Positions 63,743-64,000 of a stretch of DNA of 64,000 bases are shown here, one piece after another. A program made the position numbers and the translations under genes. The notes beneath the pieces were generated by a model that ran no database searches, was not told the DNA's origin, and was given only the letters and a program-made list of their open reading frames with translations. The first letter of the stretch is position 1, and every line of letters starts with the position of its first letter. Source of the DNA: Rufibacter glacialis (GTDB taxonomy: Bacteria > Bacteroidota > Bacteroidia > Cytophagales > Hymenobacteraceae); NCBI RefSeq assembly GCF_008271745.1, contig NZ_VKKZ01000020.1:792614-856613 (forward strand). Reading direction: 5' to 3'.

Positions 63743-63837
63743 GTTGGGGAGGATGATCTTCACCAAGCTTCCTTTTTATAATCCTTTGTCTGCTGCCATC
63801 AACTTCCTCTCTCCTTCTCCTGGGGATAGACGCAAGA

Positions 63838-63865
63838 ACCCCCTCCTGCACGGGCAGGAGGGGGT
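63838..63865. other. Perfect 12-bp hairpin just after 5S rRNA
   Basis: ACCCCCTCCTGC pairs exactly with GCAGGAGGGGGT around a 4-base loop. It lies about 15 bases beyond the 5S 3' end, between 5S and the terminator. No T-run follows, so processing or 3'-end protection is more likely than termination. Confidence 0.6.
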
Positions 63866-63879
63866 GTCTGGTGTAAGGG

Positions 63880-63990
<111 letters not shown>

Positions 63991-64000
63991 TATCTTTCGC

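Larger units (their letters stand above)
62822..63879. other. AT-rich non-coding region before the rRNA operon end
   Basis: About 1.06 kb. No coding frame is convincing. The stretch 62880-63660 is AT-rich and featureless to the eye; the CHRD promoter should lie within its first ~100 bases. Its right end holds the rRNA terminator at 63681-63742 and a hairpin at 63838-63865. Confidence 0.5.

Overview
The window looks like a chromosomal segment of a Bacteroidota bacterium, most plausibly order Cytophagales, family Hymenobacteraceae (Rufibacter/Nibribacter-like; the genus is inference). The signs are a type IX secretion C-terminal sorting domain on a large exported enzyme, a DUF5686/carboxypeptidase-regulatory-domain outer-membrane protein, LytS/LytTR signalling, many lipoproteins and exported glycan enzymes, and weak Shine-Dalgarno sites. 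The right edge enters a ribosomal RNA operon through a 5S rRNA gene on the minus strand.

Layout. 1-4.1 kb: a minus-strand pair, a PhoD-like phosphatase and a large uncharacterised protein that runs off the left edge. 4.1-10.6 kb: a visibly AT-richer block with long non-coding flanks. It holds a caspase/NB-ARC/TPR protein, divergent from a small EACC1-like protein and a cytosolic GH43-like glycosidase. This is the best candidate for an undescribed conflict or cell-suicide system. 11.7-13.8 kb: a split two-component system (7TM protein, kinase, LuxR-type regulator). 14-15 kb: a ComEC-like metallo-beta-lactamase-fold protein. 15.1-16.7 kb: a sulfatase.

17.2-27.8 kb: a tightly coupled ten-gene minus-strand operon. 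It encodes uptake (FucP), mutarotation and the complete non-phosphorylated L-fucose pathway to pyruvate and L-lactate, and it includes lutABC to oxidise the lactate. A divergent AraC-type regulator faces it. 28-41.6 kb: a glycan-degradation region with a TetR regulator, a GH18 protein with a LamG domain lodged in its barrel, GH2, GH20, a GlcNAc-6-sulfatase-like enzyme, a LacI-type regulator and an exported formylglycine-generating-enzyme homologue. The sulfatases need formylglycine and fucose is a common cap of such glycans, so these genes could act as one scavenging programme.

41.6-49.5 kb: cell-envelope and housekeeping genes (HAD phosphatase, outer-membrane proteins, a metallophosphoesterase, pgpA) and an Anbu-type protease coupled to a transglutaminase. 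49.7-53.5 kb: the oxidative pentose phosphate operon gnd-zwf-pgl. 54-62.8 kb: a LytS/LytTR pair, a decayed serine-hydrolase lipoprotein gene, a FUSC-type transporter, a PQQ sugar dehydrogenase and a CHRD lipoprotein. 62.8-64 kb: non-coding sequence, a strong terminator and 5S rRNA.

A degenerate, roughly 36-bp dyad-like repeat recurs in many intergenic gaps. No tRNA gene, CRISPR array or intact insertion sequence was seen. All translations, motif positions and start choices were read by eye; no database search was possible.
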